Shown: one piece after another, positions 36,647-47,083 of the stretch
How the letters are laid out: each line of letters opens with the position of its first letter
How positions within the stretch are numbered: the first letter of the stretch is position 1
Assembly (NCBI RefSeq): GCF_025961835.1
Contig: NZ_JAOQOK010000001.1
Span: 248,001-312,000, forward strand
DNA: 64,000 bases
DNA from: Sphingobium sp. B2D3C
GTDB taxonomy: Bacteria > Pseudomonadota > Alphaproteobacteria > Sphingomonadales > Sphingomonadaceae
Reading direction: 5' to 3'
Translations under genes and position numbers: made by a program
The notes under the pieces: model-generated
Told to the model about the DNA's origin: nothing
The model's database searches: none
Seen by the model: only the letters and a program-made list of their open reading frames with translations

Positions 36647-37267
36647 TTATTCTGCTGCCTCGGCAAAGGTGCTGCCGGGTCTTTTGGCAGCATACATCGC
36701 CATATCCGCGCGAGTAAGGGCGGAAAACTCCGTGTCACCTTGTTCGAGGGCCGTCCAGCCGACGGAAATAGACAGCGGCAGCATCACGCCCTCGTGCAAG
36801 CAGGCCGATTCCGCGATCATGCGCTGGAGCCGCCGGGTGGTTTCCTCCACGGCCTCAGGGTCAAGATCGTCCAGCAACAACGCGAACTCATCGCCGCCCA
36901 TGCGGGCCGCGACGTCGGTGGACCGCAGTCCATTCGCGAGAAGGCGCGCCATATGCACCAGAGCGGCATCGCCGGCGCCATGGCCAAAGCGATCGTTGAT
37001 CCGCTTCATCGAGTTCACATCGATGAACACCAGTGCGCATTTGCCTTCATGCCGTTCGAGCCGGTCCAACCGATCCCGAAGGCAGTTCATGAAATGCCGC
37101 CGATTGTAGAGCGGGGTGAGCGTATCGCGAATGACGAGTCGTTCAAGTTCCTTGTTGGCGGTTTTAAGAAGGGACAGCTCCCGGCGGAGTATATCCAACT
37201 CCTGCTCAAGCGCTGAAATGTCAGGTGCGGGAAGATCGAGTGCGACCGTCCGCGCAGTGGCTTCCAT
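36647..37267 (-). CDS. GGDEF diguanylate cyclase with coiled coil and I-site
   Basis: It makes cyclic di-GMP. The protein is 206 residues. Residues about 18-45 form a heptad-rich coiled coil for dimerisation (ALEQELDILRRELSLLKTAN). The cyclase domain follows, with an intact GGDEF at 124-128 and an inhibitory I-site RSTD at 115-118, exactly five residues before it. No sensor or membrane domain is present, so input must come by partner protein or expression. A GGAAC-N16-GGTT sequence upstream is one base off the EcfG consensus. The start is ATG 37267, with AGGAG 11 bases upstream. Confidence 0.9.
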   Translation of the reverse strand: MEATARTVALDLPAPDISALEQELDILRRELSLLKTANKELERLVIRDTLTPLYNRRHFMNCLRDRLDRLERHEGKCALVFIDVNSMKRINDRFGHGAGDAALVHMARLLANGLRSTDVAARMGGDEFALLLDDLDPEAVEETTRRLQRMIAESACLHEGVMLPLSISVGWTALEQGDTEFSALTRADMAMYAAKRPGSTFAEAAE

Positions 37268-37492
37268 CAAAGCTCTATCTCCTGTGCGCGACCGCAGCAT
37301 GTAACCCTGTGAGCTGGGTATAGTTCCAAGCTTTGCCTTTGTGCACTGCGGAACCCGCGTTCCGCCGTATGATCAGAGCGTTTTGACCGGTTGTGCGCCA
37401 TGGCGCTGGTGTCTATGGGCTGAGACTTAAAGAGAAGTTTCCGGCCGGCGTTCCCGTTGACGCCAGGCAGCACGAGGACGGGGCGGCAAAGA

Positions 37493-37965
37493 ATGGCGAA
37501 AATCGGTGTGATCATGGGCTCGCAGTCCGACTGGGACACGATGCGCCATGCCGTCGATGTTCTGCAAGACCTTGAAATTGAATGTGAAACGCGGATTGTT
37601 TCGGCTCACCGCACACCGGATCGACTCGTCGATTATGCCAAGACGGCAGCCGGCCGAGGTCTGCACGTCATCATCGCCGGAGCCGGCGGAGCGGCCCATT
37701 TGCCGGGGATGGTCGCGGCCATGACTCGCGTGCCGGTGCTAGGGGTTCCGGTGCAGTCGGCGACCCTCTCCGGCCTCGATAGCCTGCTTTCGATCGTGCA
37801 GATGCCGGGGGGCATCCCGGTCGGTACGCTGGCCATCGGCAAAGCAGGCGCCAAGAACGCGGGTCTGCTCGCAGCTGCAATATTAGCGAACAGCGACGCG
37901 GCGCTCGCCGATCGACTGGATGCATGGCGCGCGGCGCAAACGGATTCGGTGGCAGGCAGCCCGCA

Positions 37966-37969
<4 letters not shown>
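37493..37969 (+). CDS. purE: N5-carboxyaminoimidazole ribonucleotide mutase
   Basis: The protein is 158 residues. [13 protein letters not shown] and SAHRTPDRL (catalytic His) are class I PurE signatures, along with [16 protein letters not shown]. It converts N5-CAIR to CAIR in purine synthesis. The ATG of purK overlaps its stop (ATGA), giving a purE-purK unit that continues into folA. Confidence 0.96.
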
Positions 37970-39566
<1,597 letters not shown>

Positions 39567-39634
39567 TCGCGGTGCGCATGCGAGCCGCCATCGGGGCTGG
39601 CGCCCGCGCGTCGCTCCCCCTATAGGCGCCCGCC

Positions 39635-40561
39635 ATGGAACGGATCAGCAGCGATCAGCCGATACCGGCACATTTGCGCGGTGCCATCATTGCCCTCGGC
39701 AATTTCGACGGTTTTCACCGCGGCCACCAGGCCGTGGTCGGCCGGGCCGTGGAGCTGGCCCATGCGCAGGGCCGTCCGGCCATTGTCGCGACCTTCGATC
39801 CGCATCCCATGCGCCTCTTCCGTCCGGATGCGCCCTTCTTCCGCCTGACCACGCTCGATCAGCGCGAGCGCCTGTTCGGCGAGGCGGGCGCGGATGCCAT
39901 GCTGGTCTTCCACTTCACGGCTGAGCTGGCCTCGCACAGCGCGGAGGACTTCGTGGCCATGCTGGCGACGGAACTTGGCGCGGCGGGGGTGGTGACCGGC
40001 GAGGACTTCACCTTCGGGCGCGGGCGCTCGGGCACTGTCGCGGCTCTGCGCACGCTTGGCGCGGTGCACGGCCTGGCCGCCGAGGCCGTGGCGCCGGTGC
40101 GCGACGAGCAGGGCGAGATCATCTCCTCCAGCCGCGTGCGCGAGGCCTTGCTGGCCGGCGATTGCGCCACGGCGACGGGCCTCCTCACCCGGCCTTTCGC
40201 GATTGCCGGTGAAGTCATCGATGGAGACAAGCGCGGCCGCACCATCGGCTTCCCGACCGCCAATATGGAGATGGGCCATTATCTGCGCCCGGCTTACGGC
40301 ATCTATGCCGTGCGCGCGCGATTGCCCGATGGCCGAATCGTCTGCGGCGCCGCCAATCTCGGCATCCGCCCGACCTTCGTGCCGCCGCGCGAGCTGCTGG
40401 AGACCTATTTGTTCGATTTCTCCGGCAGCCTTTACGGCCAGACGCTGGAGATCGCCCTCATCGAACGGCTGCGGGGCGAGCGCAAGTTCGACAGCCTGGA
40501 TGCGCTGGTCGAGCAGATGAGCGCCGACGTCGTGCGGGCGCGGATCATCCTCGGGGCCTAA
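39635..40561 (+). CDS. ribF: bifunctional riboflavin kinase / FAD synthetase
   Basis: The protein is 308 residues. The nucleotidyltransferase half has GNFDGFHRGHQAVV (HxGH-like) and SSRVREALLAG; the riboflavin-kinase half has GRTIGFPTANM and the C-terminal RGERKFDSLDALVEQM. It makes FMN and FAD. In many proteobacteria ribF is followed directly by ileS and lspA; here those genes lie about 14.8 kb downstream. Confidence 0.95.
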   Translation: MERISSDQPIPAHLRGAIIALGNFDGFHRGHQAVVGRAVELAHAQGRPAIVATFDPHPMRLFRPDAPFFRLTTLDQRERLFGEAGADAMLVFHFTAELASHSAEDFVAMLATELGAAGVVTGEDFTFGRGRSGTVAALRTLGAVHGLAAEAVAPVRDEQGEIISSSRVREALLAGDCATATGLLTRPFAIAGEVIDGDKRGRTIGFPTANMEMGHYLRPAYGIYAVRARLPDGRIVCGAANLGIRPTFVPPRELLETYLFDFSGSLYGQTLEIALIERLRGERKFDSLDALVEQMSADVVRARIILGA

Positions 40562-40621
40562 TCATGCCTTGTCACCGCGCAGGTCTCCGGCAAGACTTGC
40601 GCTGACAAGGAGAGGCCACGG

Positions 40622-41218
40622 ATGACCCAACAGAACAGCACTGCCCCGACCATCGACCGCGCACCGACTATCGAAACGCCCAGGCTGATCGTGCGGGCGT
40701 TCCGTGCGTCTGATGCCGAGCCCTTGTGCGCGGCCATGGCGGACGATGACTTCGCGCGGTTCATCACCAAGGAAGGGCGCGGCCTTAGCTATGGCGAAAG
40801 CTGGCAGCGCTTCTGCAGTCTTGCCGGCCATTGGGTCGCGCGCGGCTATGGCAATTTCGCGGTCGAAGAGAAAGCGAGCGGAGCATTCATCGGCCATGTC
40901 GGGCCGATGAACCCGCCCGGCTGGCCGGCGTTCGAGATCGGCTGGTGCATCTTTCCGTCCGCACAAGGCAAGGGCTATGCAGCGGAGGCGGCAGCCGCCG
41001 CCTTCCGCTGGTCACACGAGGCCCTTGGCCAGAGTGAGACGCTGCACATGATCGCCGATGACAATGTGCCGAGCCAGAAGGTCGCCCAGGCCCTGGGCGC
41101 CGAGCCGGGTGAGATCTGGACGCCTTTCTGGCCGGATGCCAAGCCGGTGCGCCAATGGTGCACGCGCTGGGAGGCTTTTACCCGGTCGCCGGCCTACGCG
41201 CAGCTGGAGGGGCGATAG
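40622..41218 (+). CDS. GNAT acetyltransferase, RimJ/RimL type
   Basis: The protein is 198 residues. TIETPRLIVRAFRASDAEPL is the RimJ/L-type N-terminus; EIGWCIFPSAQGKGYAAEAA carries the acetyl-CoA loop QGKGYA; VPSQKVAQALGAEP is the C-terminal strand-helix. Cytoplasmic, substrate unknown. First gene of the insertion-like stretch between ribF and ileS. Confidence 0.85.
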   Translation: MTQQNSTAPTIDRAPTIETPRLIVRAFRASDAEPLCAAMADDDFARFITKEGRGLSYGESWQRFCSLAGHWVARGYGNFAVEEKASGAFIGHVGPMNPPGWPAFEIGWCIFPSAQGKGYAAEAAAAAFRWSHEALGQSETLHMIADDNVPSQKVAQALGAEPGEIWTPFWPDAKPVRQWCTRWEAFTRSPAYAQLEGR

Positions 41219-41233
41219 GGCGCCCCGCGCGGC

Positions 41234-42049
41234 TTAGCGTTTGCCCCACCAGAAGGTGTAGCCCAGCGCCAGTCCGCCGGAAAACTGGTCGCGTGCGCCA
41301 TAGGCCCGGACGACCGGCGAATCGGCGGCATCGCCGACTAGCCGGTCGTAACGGGCATAGCCATGGAGGCTCCAGCGGGCATCGAGCTGGCGGATCAGGC
41401 CGGCAGCGGCACCGACGGACTGAACGCCGCCTTTCGCCTCGAACACCGGCAAGCCCGAGGCGGCGGCTTGCGCGGGCGACACGCCGAACCATGTGCGCTG
41501 GTGCTTGCCGCTGCCCAGCGTGACGCGCGGGCCGACCGACACCAGCCAACGGTCGCCGTCGCGCATGATCCAGTCGGCGCTGACCGATCCGACGAGCGCC
41601 TCATGGCCGGTCACGCCCTGGCGCAGATCGGCGCGCAGGCGGAAGGAAGGGGCGAGAAACATCTGCACGAACCCGCCGAGTTCCAGCGAGCGATTGACCT
41701 TGACGAAGCCGGGAACCTCGTCCGCCTTTCGCTTGCCTTCCACGGCCATGGACGGGCCGACCTCGAAACCGCCGACGCTCACGACCGGGATGCCGAAGCT
41801 CTCGTCCGGCGCCTCGAACTCGAAAGGTTCATCGCCGCGCGCAATGTCGCCTTCCAGAAAGGGCCGGACGGACAGGCTGTCCGCACCCGGAAAGCTGGGC
41901 TGGATTTCCGGCCCGATGGCGATGCGCACGCGGCGCGGTTCCTTTTCCTTTGCGGAGGCGGTCGACGCGAAGGCGCCGAGCGTGAGCCCGAGCGTCAGCG
42001 CCAGCGCGACAGGACGGGCGAAGGGAGCAGATGGCGGGCAGAAAGGCAT
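41234..42049 (-). CDS. MipA/OmpV family outer-membrane protein
   Basis: The protein is 271 residues with a signal peptide (VALALTLGLTLGAFASTASA). The MipA/OmpV pattern is visible: IAIGPEIQPSFPG, GFEVGPSMAVEGKRKA, GLIRQLDARWSLHGYARYDRLVGDAADSP and LALGYTFWW near the C-terminus. MipA-like proteins are barrel scaffolds for murein enzymes. Convergent with the GNAT gene, 15 bases between stops. Confidence 0.85.
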   Translation of the reverse strand: MPFCPPSAPFARPVALALTLGLTLGAFASTASAKEKEPRRVRIAIGPEIQPSFPGADSLSVRPFLEGDIARGDEPFEFEAPDESFGIPVVSVGGFEVGPSMAVEGKRKADEVPGFVKVNRSLELGGFVQMFLAPSFRLRADLRQGVTGHEALVGSVSADWIMRDGDRWLVSVGPRVTLGSGKHQRTWFGVSPAQAAASGLPVFEAKGGVQSVGAAAGLIRQLDARWSLHGYARYDRLVGDAADSPVVRAYGARDQFSGGLALGYTFWWGKR

Positions 42050-42176
42050 CGGGCGCAGGCCTCCGGTTTTGGGGTGACGGTCAGTCTGGCCCGGCCATGC
42101 GCCGGATCAAAGCCGTTTCGACCTCGGGTGAGTGGTCGCGGCGGTCGTTTGGTTGCGACTTGCCTTGTCGCTGGCT

Positions 42177-43367
42177 CTAGCGGCTCGTCTGTGGGTTGGG
42201 CAAGCGCAGGAACAGCAAGATGGAAACGCCAAGGCCGGCAGCGGCCACCCAGAGCGGGGCATTATATCCGCCGGTGGCGTCGGCCAGCGCGCCGACCCAG
42301 AGTGGGCCAAGCCCCGCCAGCAGCATGAAGCTGGCATATTGCACGGCGTACAGCGCGCCATAATGGGTGATGCCAAAGTAGCGGGCGGTGAGATAGCCGA
42401 TGAGGTCGGCTTCCGCGCCCATGGCTGTACCCAGCGCGATGGCGCCGACCCAGGCGAGTGTCGCGCCGCCGGTCGCCAGCGCGATGCATCCCAGCGCGCA
42501 CAAAGCGCAGCAGGCCGCGGCAATGCGTGGCGCCGGCACCCGATCTGCCAGCCAGCCGACAACGATCCGGCTGACGATCACGGAGCCGCCGATGAGCCCC
42601 GCCAGCGATCCGGCGGTGCGGGCATCCAGGCCGGATTCCCGCAGCATCGGGACGAAATGGGGCAGCAAGCCGGCAAAGGAGAGCGCCATCATGCCGAAGG
42701 ATGCCAGCACCAGCAGGTAGAGGGGCGAGCGCATCTGGGCGCGGGCCATGCCGCCTGCGCGATCGGGCGTCCGGGGGCTGCGGAGGTAGGGCAGGCTGAG
42801 CGCCGGGATGACGCCCATCGCGGCAATGGCGGCGAGCGCCAAATAGCCGGCCTGCCAACCCCGCTCTGCCACAATGATGGCCAGAACAGGCGGCACCACG
42901 GCAGCGGAAATGCCGATGCCCACCTGCGTGAGGCCGAGCGCCAGTCCGCGGGCCCGATCGAAGACGGCATTGACCGCGCGCGTGTAGGCAACGGGTGACG
43001 AACAGGCGGCCAGCAGGCCTATACCTGCCATCACGCTCATATAGCCGGCGACCGAATGGACGACGGCCCCGAGCAGCGCGAATCCGCCGCTCAGCGCCAG
43101 AGAGCCGGCGACGGCAGGCCAGCGCGGGCCGACGCGGTCGATCAGCCAGCCGGCGATGGGCAGGGCGACGGCAAGCGCTACCGTCGCCAGGAAGAAGGCT
43201 GCGCCCAGCGTCGTGCGGCTGAGGCCGATCGCGCTCTCAAGGTCTTTCGCAAAGATGCCCGCCGAGTAGGTCAGCAATCCGGCAATCCCCAGTCCCGAGC
43301 CGCAAGCGGCGGCGAGGACCACCGGCCAGCCATGGCGGAACTCGGACGGGGATGCTGGCGTGCTCAC
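42177..43367 (-). CDS. MFS transporter (monocarboxylate/oxalate-formate type)
   Basis: The protein is 396 residues with twelve predicted helices. It opens with GWPVVLAAACGSGLGIAGLL, and carries AGWLIDRVGPRWP (loop 2-3 motif) and VVGWLADRVPAPR in the second half. This lineage includes oxalate:formate and monocarboxylate carriers. Its ATG overlaps the stop of the upstream MFS gene (ATGA), so both are at the end of the MBL-fahA-like-amidohydrolase operon and probably move its substrate or a product. Confidence 0.85.
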   Translation of the reverse strand: MSTPASPSEFRHGWPVVLAAACGSGLGIAGLLTYSAGIFAKDLESAIGLSRTTLGAAFFLATVALAVALPIAGWLIDRVGPRWPAVAGSLALSGGFALLGAVVHSVAGYMSVMAGIGLLAACSSPVAYTRAVNAVFDRARGLALGLTQVGIGISAAVVPPVLAIIVAERGWQAGYLALAAIAAMGVIPALSLPYLRSPRTPDRAGGMARAQMRSPLYLLVLASFGMMALSFAGLLPHFVPMLRESGLDARTAGSLAGLIGGSVIVSRIVVGWLADRVPAPRIAAACCALCALGCIALATGGATLAWVGAIALGTAMGAEADLIGYLTARYFGITHYGALYAVQYASFMLLAGLGPLWVGALADATGGYNAPLWVAAAGLGVSILLFLRLPNPQTSR

Positions 43368-44653
43368 GCGGTGGCGGTCTCAGCCATGGCCGTCGCGCGG
43401 GCGCGGCGATAAGCGAGCCAGAGGAAGGCGCAGCCCAGCAGCGGAGCCACCGTCACGGCAGACATGGCATAGCGCAGCGATTCGGTGCCGAACTGCGGCG
43501 TCAGCGCATCACTGGCCGCGCCGACCACGAGCGGCGCCAGCGCCGAGCCGATGATCCCGGAGGAGGCCAGCAGCAACATCGACGCCACCGCGCGGGTCTG
43601 CGGCGTGGCCAGCCCCATGGCGGCGGAGAAGCAGGGGGTGATGCCGCTGGAGAGCAGGAAGTTCATGATCGCCGCCGCGCCCAGCGTCAGGGCCAGAGAC
43701 GGCGCGAAGCAGAAGGCGATGAAGAAGGGGATGGAGAGCGGAAGCGCAATCAGGGGCACCATGAGGCTATCGATTTCCCGCCCGTTTCGCTTGGTGAAGT
43801 AGCTGGCCATGAAACCCGATGCAATGGCGCCGGCAATGCCGCCAAGGCCGACGGAAGGCGCAATCAGGGCGCCCACCTCGGCAAGGCTGACGCCATGGCT
43901 GCGCAGCAGGAACGCCGGCGCCCAGACCGGCAGCACGCCCGCGCCCATCGCCGAGATCCCCATGCCGACCGCGAGCATGCGGAAGCCTGGCACGTTGAGC
44001 AGGAAGCGGATGGATTGGGGGAGGTTGCGCATGCCCATATCCGCCGCGTCCGGCTCGTCATGCACGCCACGCTGTGGTTCCTTCATGGTCAGCGCGAGCA
44101 GCAGCACGAAGGCGAGGCCCGCGCCGCCGCAGATGAAGAACATCGTCCGCCAGCCGAATATCGCGGCCAATATCCCCGCCGCGATCGACCCGCCGACGAT
44201 GCCGACGAAGGCGCTCGACTGATAGATGCCCAGCGCGCGCGGCCGCCGATCCTTGGGATACAGGTCGGCAATGACGGAGATGGCGACCGGAAAGGCCGTG
44301 GCCTCGCCGACACCGACCAGAACCCGGGTGAGCGCCAGCGACACAAAGCCTTCGGCAAGGCCGGTCAGCGCCGTGGCGCCGGACCAGATGGCGACGCCGA
44401 GCAGCAAGATTTTCTTGCGATTGCCATGGTCCACCCAGCGGGCGATGAAGATGCCCACGATCAGGTTGAACAGCACGAAGGCCGTGCCGGACACAAGGCT
44501 CATCGCCGTGTCGCTCAGCTGCAGATCGGCCTTCACCGGATCGACGACGATGCCGAGCAAGGCCCGGTCGGCATAATTGAACACATTGCTCACGAAGAGC
44601 AGGAACAGAGTATAGCCGGGCACCCAGGCCCCGCCGTGCTGCGTCTTCGTCAC
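43364..44653 (-). CDS. MFS transporter, spinster-like
   Basis: The protein is 429 residues with twelve predicted helices. FVSNVFNYADRALLGIVVDP (helix 1, NYADR motif) and the loop RWVDHGNRKKIL are typical of the spinster-like sphingomonad MFS carriers found in aromatic catabolic clusters. The start is GTG at 44653 with GGAG 8 bases upstream; the frame extends to 44767 without support. 85 bases separate it from the amidohydrolase stop. Confidence 0.85.
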   Translation of the reverse strand: MTKTQHGGAWVPGYTLFLLFVSNVFNYADRALLGIVVDPVKADLQLSDTAMSLVSGTAFVLFNLIVGIFIARWVDHGNRKKILLLGVAIWSGATALTGLAEGFVSLALTRVLVGVGEATAFPVAISVIADLYPKDRRPRALGIYQSSAFVGIVGGSIAAGILAAIFGWRTMFFICGGAGLAFVLLLALTMKEPQRGVHDEPDAADMGMRNLPQSIRFLLNVPGFRMLAVGMGISAMGAGVLPVWAPAFLLRSHGVSLAEVGALIAPSVGLGGIAGAIASGFMASYFTKRNGREIDSLMVPLIALPLSIPFFIAFCFAPSLALTLGAAAIMNFLLSSGITPCFSAAMGLATPQTRAVASMLLLASSGIIGSALAPLVVGAASDALTPQFGTESLRYAMSAVTVAPLLGCAFLWLAYRRARATAMAETATA

Positions 44654-44738
44654 CGTCTTCTCTCCTGATCGGCCCTGCCTCTTATGGGAGGTCTGCTTCG
44701 TGCGGCGGCCTTGGTGGTGGTGGTCGTGTGTGGCTGGG

Positions 44739-45794
44739 TCAGCTCTTGTCGGCAGTCTCCAGTCCAAGCAGTTCAGCGGCGTTGAGGCCGAGGATCTTGC
44801 GCTGCTCCTCGTCGCTCAGGCGGGCATGGAAGCCCACCGGATCGGGCTCGGACATGTCGAAGGGATAGTCGGTCCCCAGGCACAGCTTGTCCGCGCCATG
44901 AGTGCGCACGAGGCTGTCGAGCTGGTCCTGATCGAACACCAGCGTATCCAGCCACAGCTTGCGCAGATAGCTGGAGGGCTCGTGCTGGCAATGCTCGCTG
45001 CAATCGCCACGCGCGCGCCAGCCATGGTCCATCCGGCCCCAATAGCCGGGCATATAGCCGCCGCCATGGGCCACGCAGATGCGCAGGCCGGGGTAGCGAT
45101 CCAGCACGCCACCGAAGATCAGATGACCCACGGCCAGCGTCGATTCGAGCGGATTGCCGATGAGGTTGTTGAAATAATATTCGCTCATCCGGTTGGCATG
45201 GGTGAAGCCCAGCGGGTGGATGAAGAGCAGGATGCCCAGTTCTTCGGCGGCCGCGAAGAACGGCCGAAACTCCTCGGCATGAAAGTCGCGGCCGTTGACG
45301 TTGGAGCTGATCTCGATGCCGCGCAGATCCAGATCGCGCACGCAGCGGCGCATTTCTTCGACGGCAAGGCCGACATCCTGCAGCGGCACCGTGCCCATGC
45401 CGACCAGCCTGTCAGGGTGCTGTGCGACCGCGGCCGCCATGCCGTCGTTGACGGTGCGCGCCGCTTCCCGTGCGACATCGGCATCGGCATAATAGAAATA
45501 CTGGCCGGGGCTGGGGCTGATTGCCTGCACGTCGATTCCGAGCCGGTCCATATCGGCCAGCCGCCGGTCGAGCGTGTTGAGGGTGCGGCCCATCGTCGCG
45601 AACTGGGCGCGGTTGACCTCGCTCGTCTTGGCACTGGTGAAATCGTTGATGCCGGGCGGCGGGCCGGGGTGGCGCGCCTGCACGATGGCGTCGGCAGCGG
45701 GAATGCCGAGGTGGCAATGGATGTCCACCACCAGATGCTTGCCGCGCGCGGCGACCTTGATCGGCTGGCGGTCGCCACAGGTGGTGATGGTCAT
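44739..45794 (-). CDS. ACMSD-like amidohydrolase (amidohydrolase_2)
   Basis: The protein is 351 residues, a metal-dependent TIM barrel. The metal-binding HxH is H26/H28 (DIHCHLG); further ligands fit FIHPLG, VAHGGGYMPG and LGTDYPFDM. The family includes aromatic-acid decarboxylases (ACMSD, gamma-resorcylate and 5-carboxyvanillate decarboxylases) and the C-C hydrolase LigY, so either decarboxylation or hydrolysis of a ring-cleavage product is possible. ATG 45794 has AGGAG upstream and overlaps the fumarylacetoacetase-like stop (ATGA). Confidence 0.85.
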   Translation of the reverse strand: MTITTCGDRQPIKVAARGKHLVVDIHCHLGIPAADAIVQARHPGPPPGINDFTSAKTSEVNRAQFATMGRTLNTLDRRLADMDRLGIDVQAISPSPGQYFYYADADVAREAARTVNDGMAAAVAQHPDRLVGMGTVPLQDVGLAVEEMRRCVRDLDLRGIEISSNVNGRDFHAEEFRPFFAAAEELGILLFIHPLGFTHANRMSEYYFNNLIGNPLESTLAVGHLIFGGVLDRYPGLRICVAHGGGYMPGYWGRMDHGWRARGDCSEHCQHEPSSYLRKLWLDTLVFDQDQLDSLVRTHGADKLCLGTDYPFDMSEPDPVGFHARLSDEEQRKILGLNAAELLGLETADKS

Positions 45795-47083
45795 GCCTTT
45801 GCTCCTGCCGGGTGGATGGTGCCGCTGCACGGGCCGAAGCCGATGGGCACATAGCCCTCCGCCATTGCGCGGCCTTTGAGGGTGAGGGTGTCGCCATCCT
45901 CCAGCCAGCGGCGGGTCGTGCCGTCGGGCAGGTCGATGGTCTCGCCATCGCGCAGCACGATCTCGGCGAGGCAGCCGCGTGCTTCCTGCGCGGCGCCCGA
46001 GACGGTGCCGGTCGCGATCAGGTCGCCCGCTTCCAGCGGTGCCCCGTTGGAGGCCTGATGCGCGACCATCTGTGCCAGCGTCCAATAGAGTTCGGCGAGA
46101 TTGCTGCGCACGATGCGGGCGCTCGATCCTGCCGCATTGGCGAAGTCGGCGGTGAGTTCGATGTTGATGCCGCCTGCCGCGCGATCCTGCGCATCGAGCA
46201 GATGGGCGGCGACCGCCGGCTCGTCGCCCGGCCGACCGCGCGCGGCCACGCGGAAGGGCGCGAGCGCTTCCATCGTCACGATCCACGGGCTGATCGTGGT
46301 GAGGAAGCTCTTGCCCAGATGCGGCCCCAGAATGGATTCGAAGAACTGGATTCCGCGCGCTGACCAGTCGTTGACGAGACAGCAGCCGAACATGAGGTCT
46401 TCCGCCTGCGCCACACTAATGCGCTGCCCGAGCGGATTGCCGCCGCGCAGCCACACGCCGAACTCCAGCTCGAAGTCGAGCATCGGCTCCGGCGCGAACT
46501 GGACGTTGCCGCTGCCGGGCGGGGCTTCGAACTGGCCCTGCGGTCGGACGACCGGCGTGCCATCTTCGCGCACGGAGCTGGCGCGTCCGTTATAGGCAAC
46601 CGGCAGCGAGAGCGCGGCCAGCGGCGGCGCCTTCTGCGCCATCCGCGCGATATGATCGTAGGATGTGCAGAAATCCGTGAAGGCCGTGGGCTTGAGCGGC
46701 ATCAGCAGCTCCGCCTCGGCCATCGGCACCAGCATGGTCTGGAGTTGCTGCCGGTCGCCCGGCCCATCGGCGCGGAACAGGTCGGAGAGGCGGGCGCGCA
46801 GGGCGCTGACTGATGCCGGGCTGGCGGCCAGAAGGGGCGCGAGCGATGGGCCGGCCATGGCCGCCGCAGCCTCCGCCGCGTCGCCATCCAGCAGGGCGGC
46901 GGCGTGGAGCTGGGGTACATCGATGATGTACGCACCCAGCGCCACACCGCCGCGCGTCACCCCCCGGTGACGGAACAGGCCAAAGGGCAAATTCTGGATC
47001 GGGAAATCGCTGTCCGCCGCGTTTGCGCTTTCGACCCAGCTCTTGCGCTGCGGGTCGTGCGTCGCGTTGATCTCAATGGGCAT
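45791..47083 (-). CDS. fumarylacetoacetase-like hydrolase
   Basis: The protein is 430 residues, the two-domain length of true fumarylacetoacetases: an SH3-like N-domain (DFPIQNLPFGLFRHRGV, a family hallmark) and the FAH catalytic domain. The metal ligands fit DFELEFGVWL (Glu pair) and VNDWSARGIQ (Asp); LATGTVSG-like LIATGTVSG closes the site. It cleaves a C-C bond of a beta-diketo acid. No homogentisate dioxygenase or maleylacetoacetate isomerase adjoins it, so the substrate may be a different diketone made in this cluster. Confidence 0.85.
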   Translation of the reverse strand: MPIEINATHDPQRKSWVESANAADSDFPIQNLPFGLFRHRGVTRGGVALGAYIIDVPQLHAAALLDGDAAEAAAAMAGPSLAPLLAASPASVSALRARLSDLFRADGPGDRQQLQTMLVPMAEAELLMPLKPTAFTDFCTSYDHIARMAQKAPPLAALSLPVAYNGRASSVREDGTPVVRPQGQFEAPPGSGNVQFAPEPMLDFELEFGVWLRGGNPLGQRISVAQAEDLMFGCCLVNDWSARGIQFFESILGPHLGKSFLTTISPWIVTMEALAPFRVAARGRPGDEPAVAAHLLDAQDRAAGGINIELTADFANAAGSSARIVRSNLAELYWTLAQMVAHQASNGAPLEAGDLIATGTVSGAAQEARGCLAEIVLRDGETIDLPDGTTRRWLEDGDTLTLKGRAMAEGYVPIGFGPCSGTIHPAGAKA

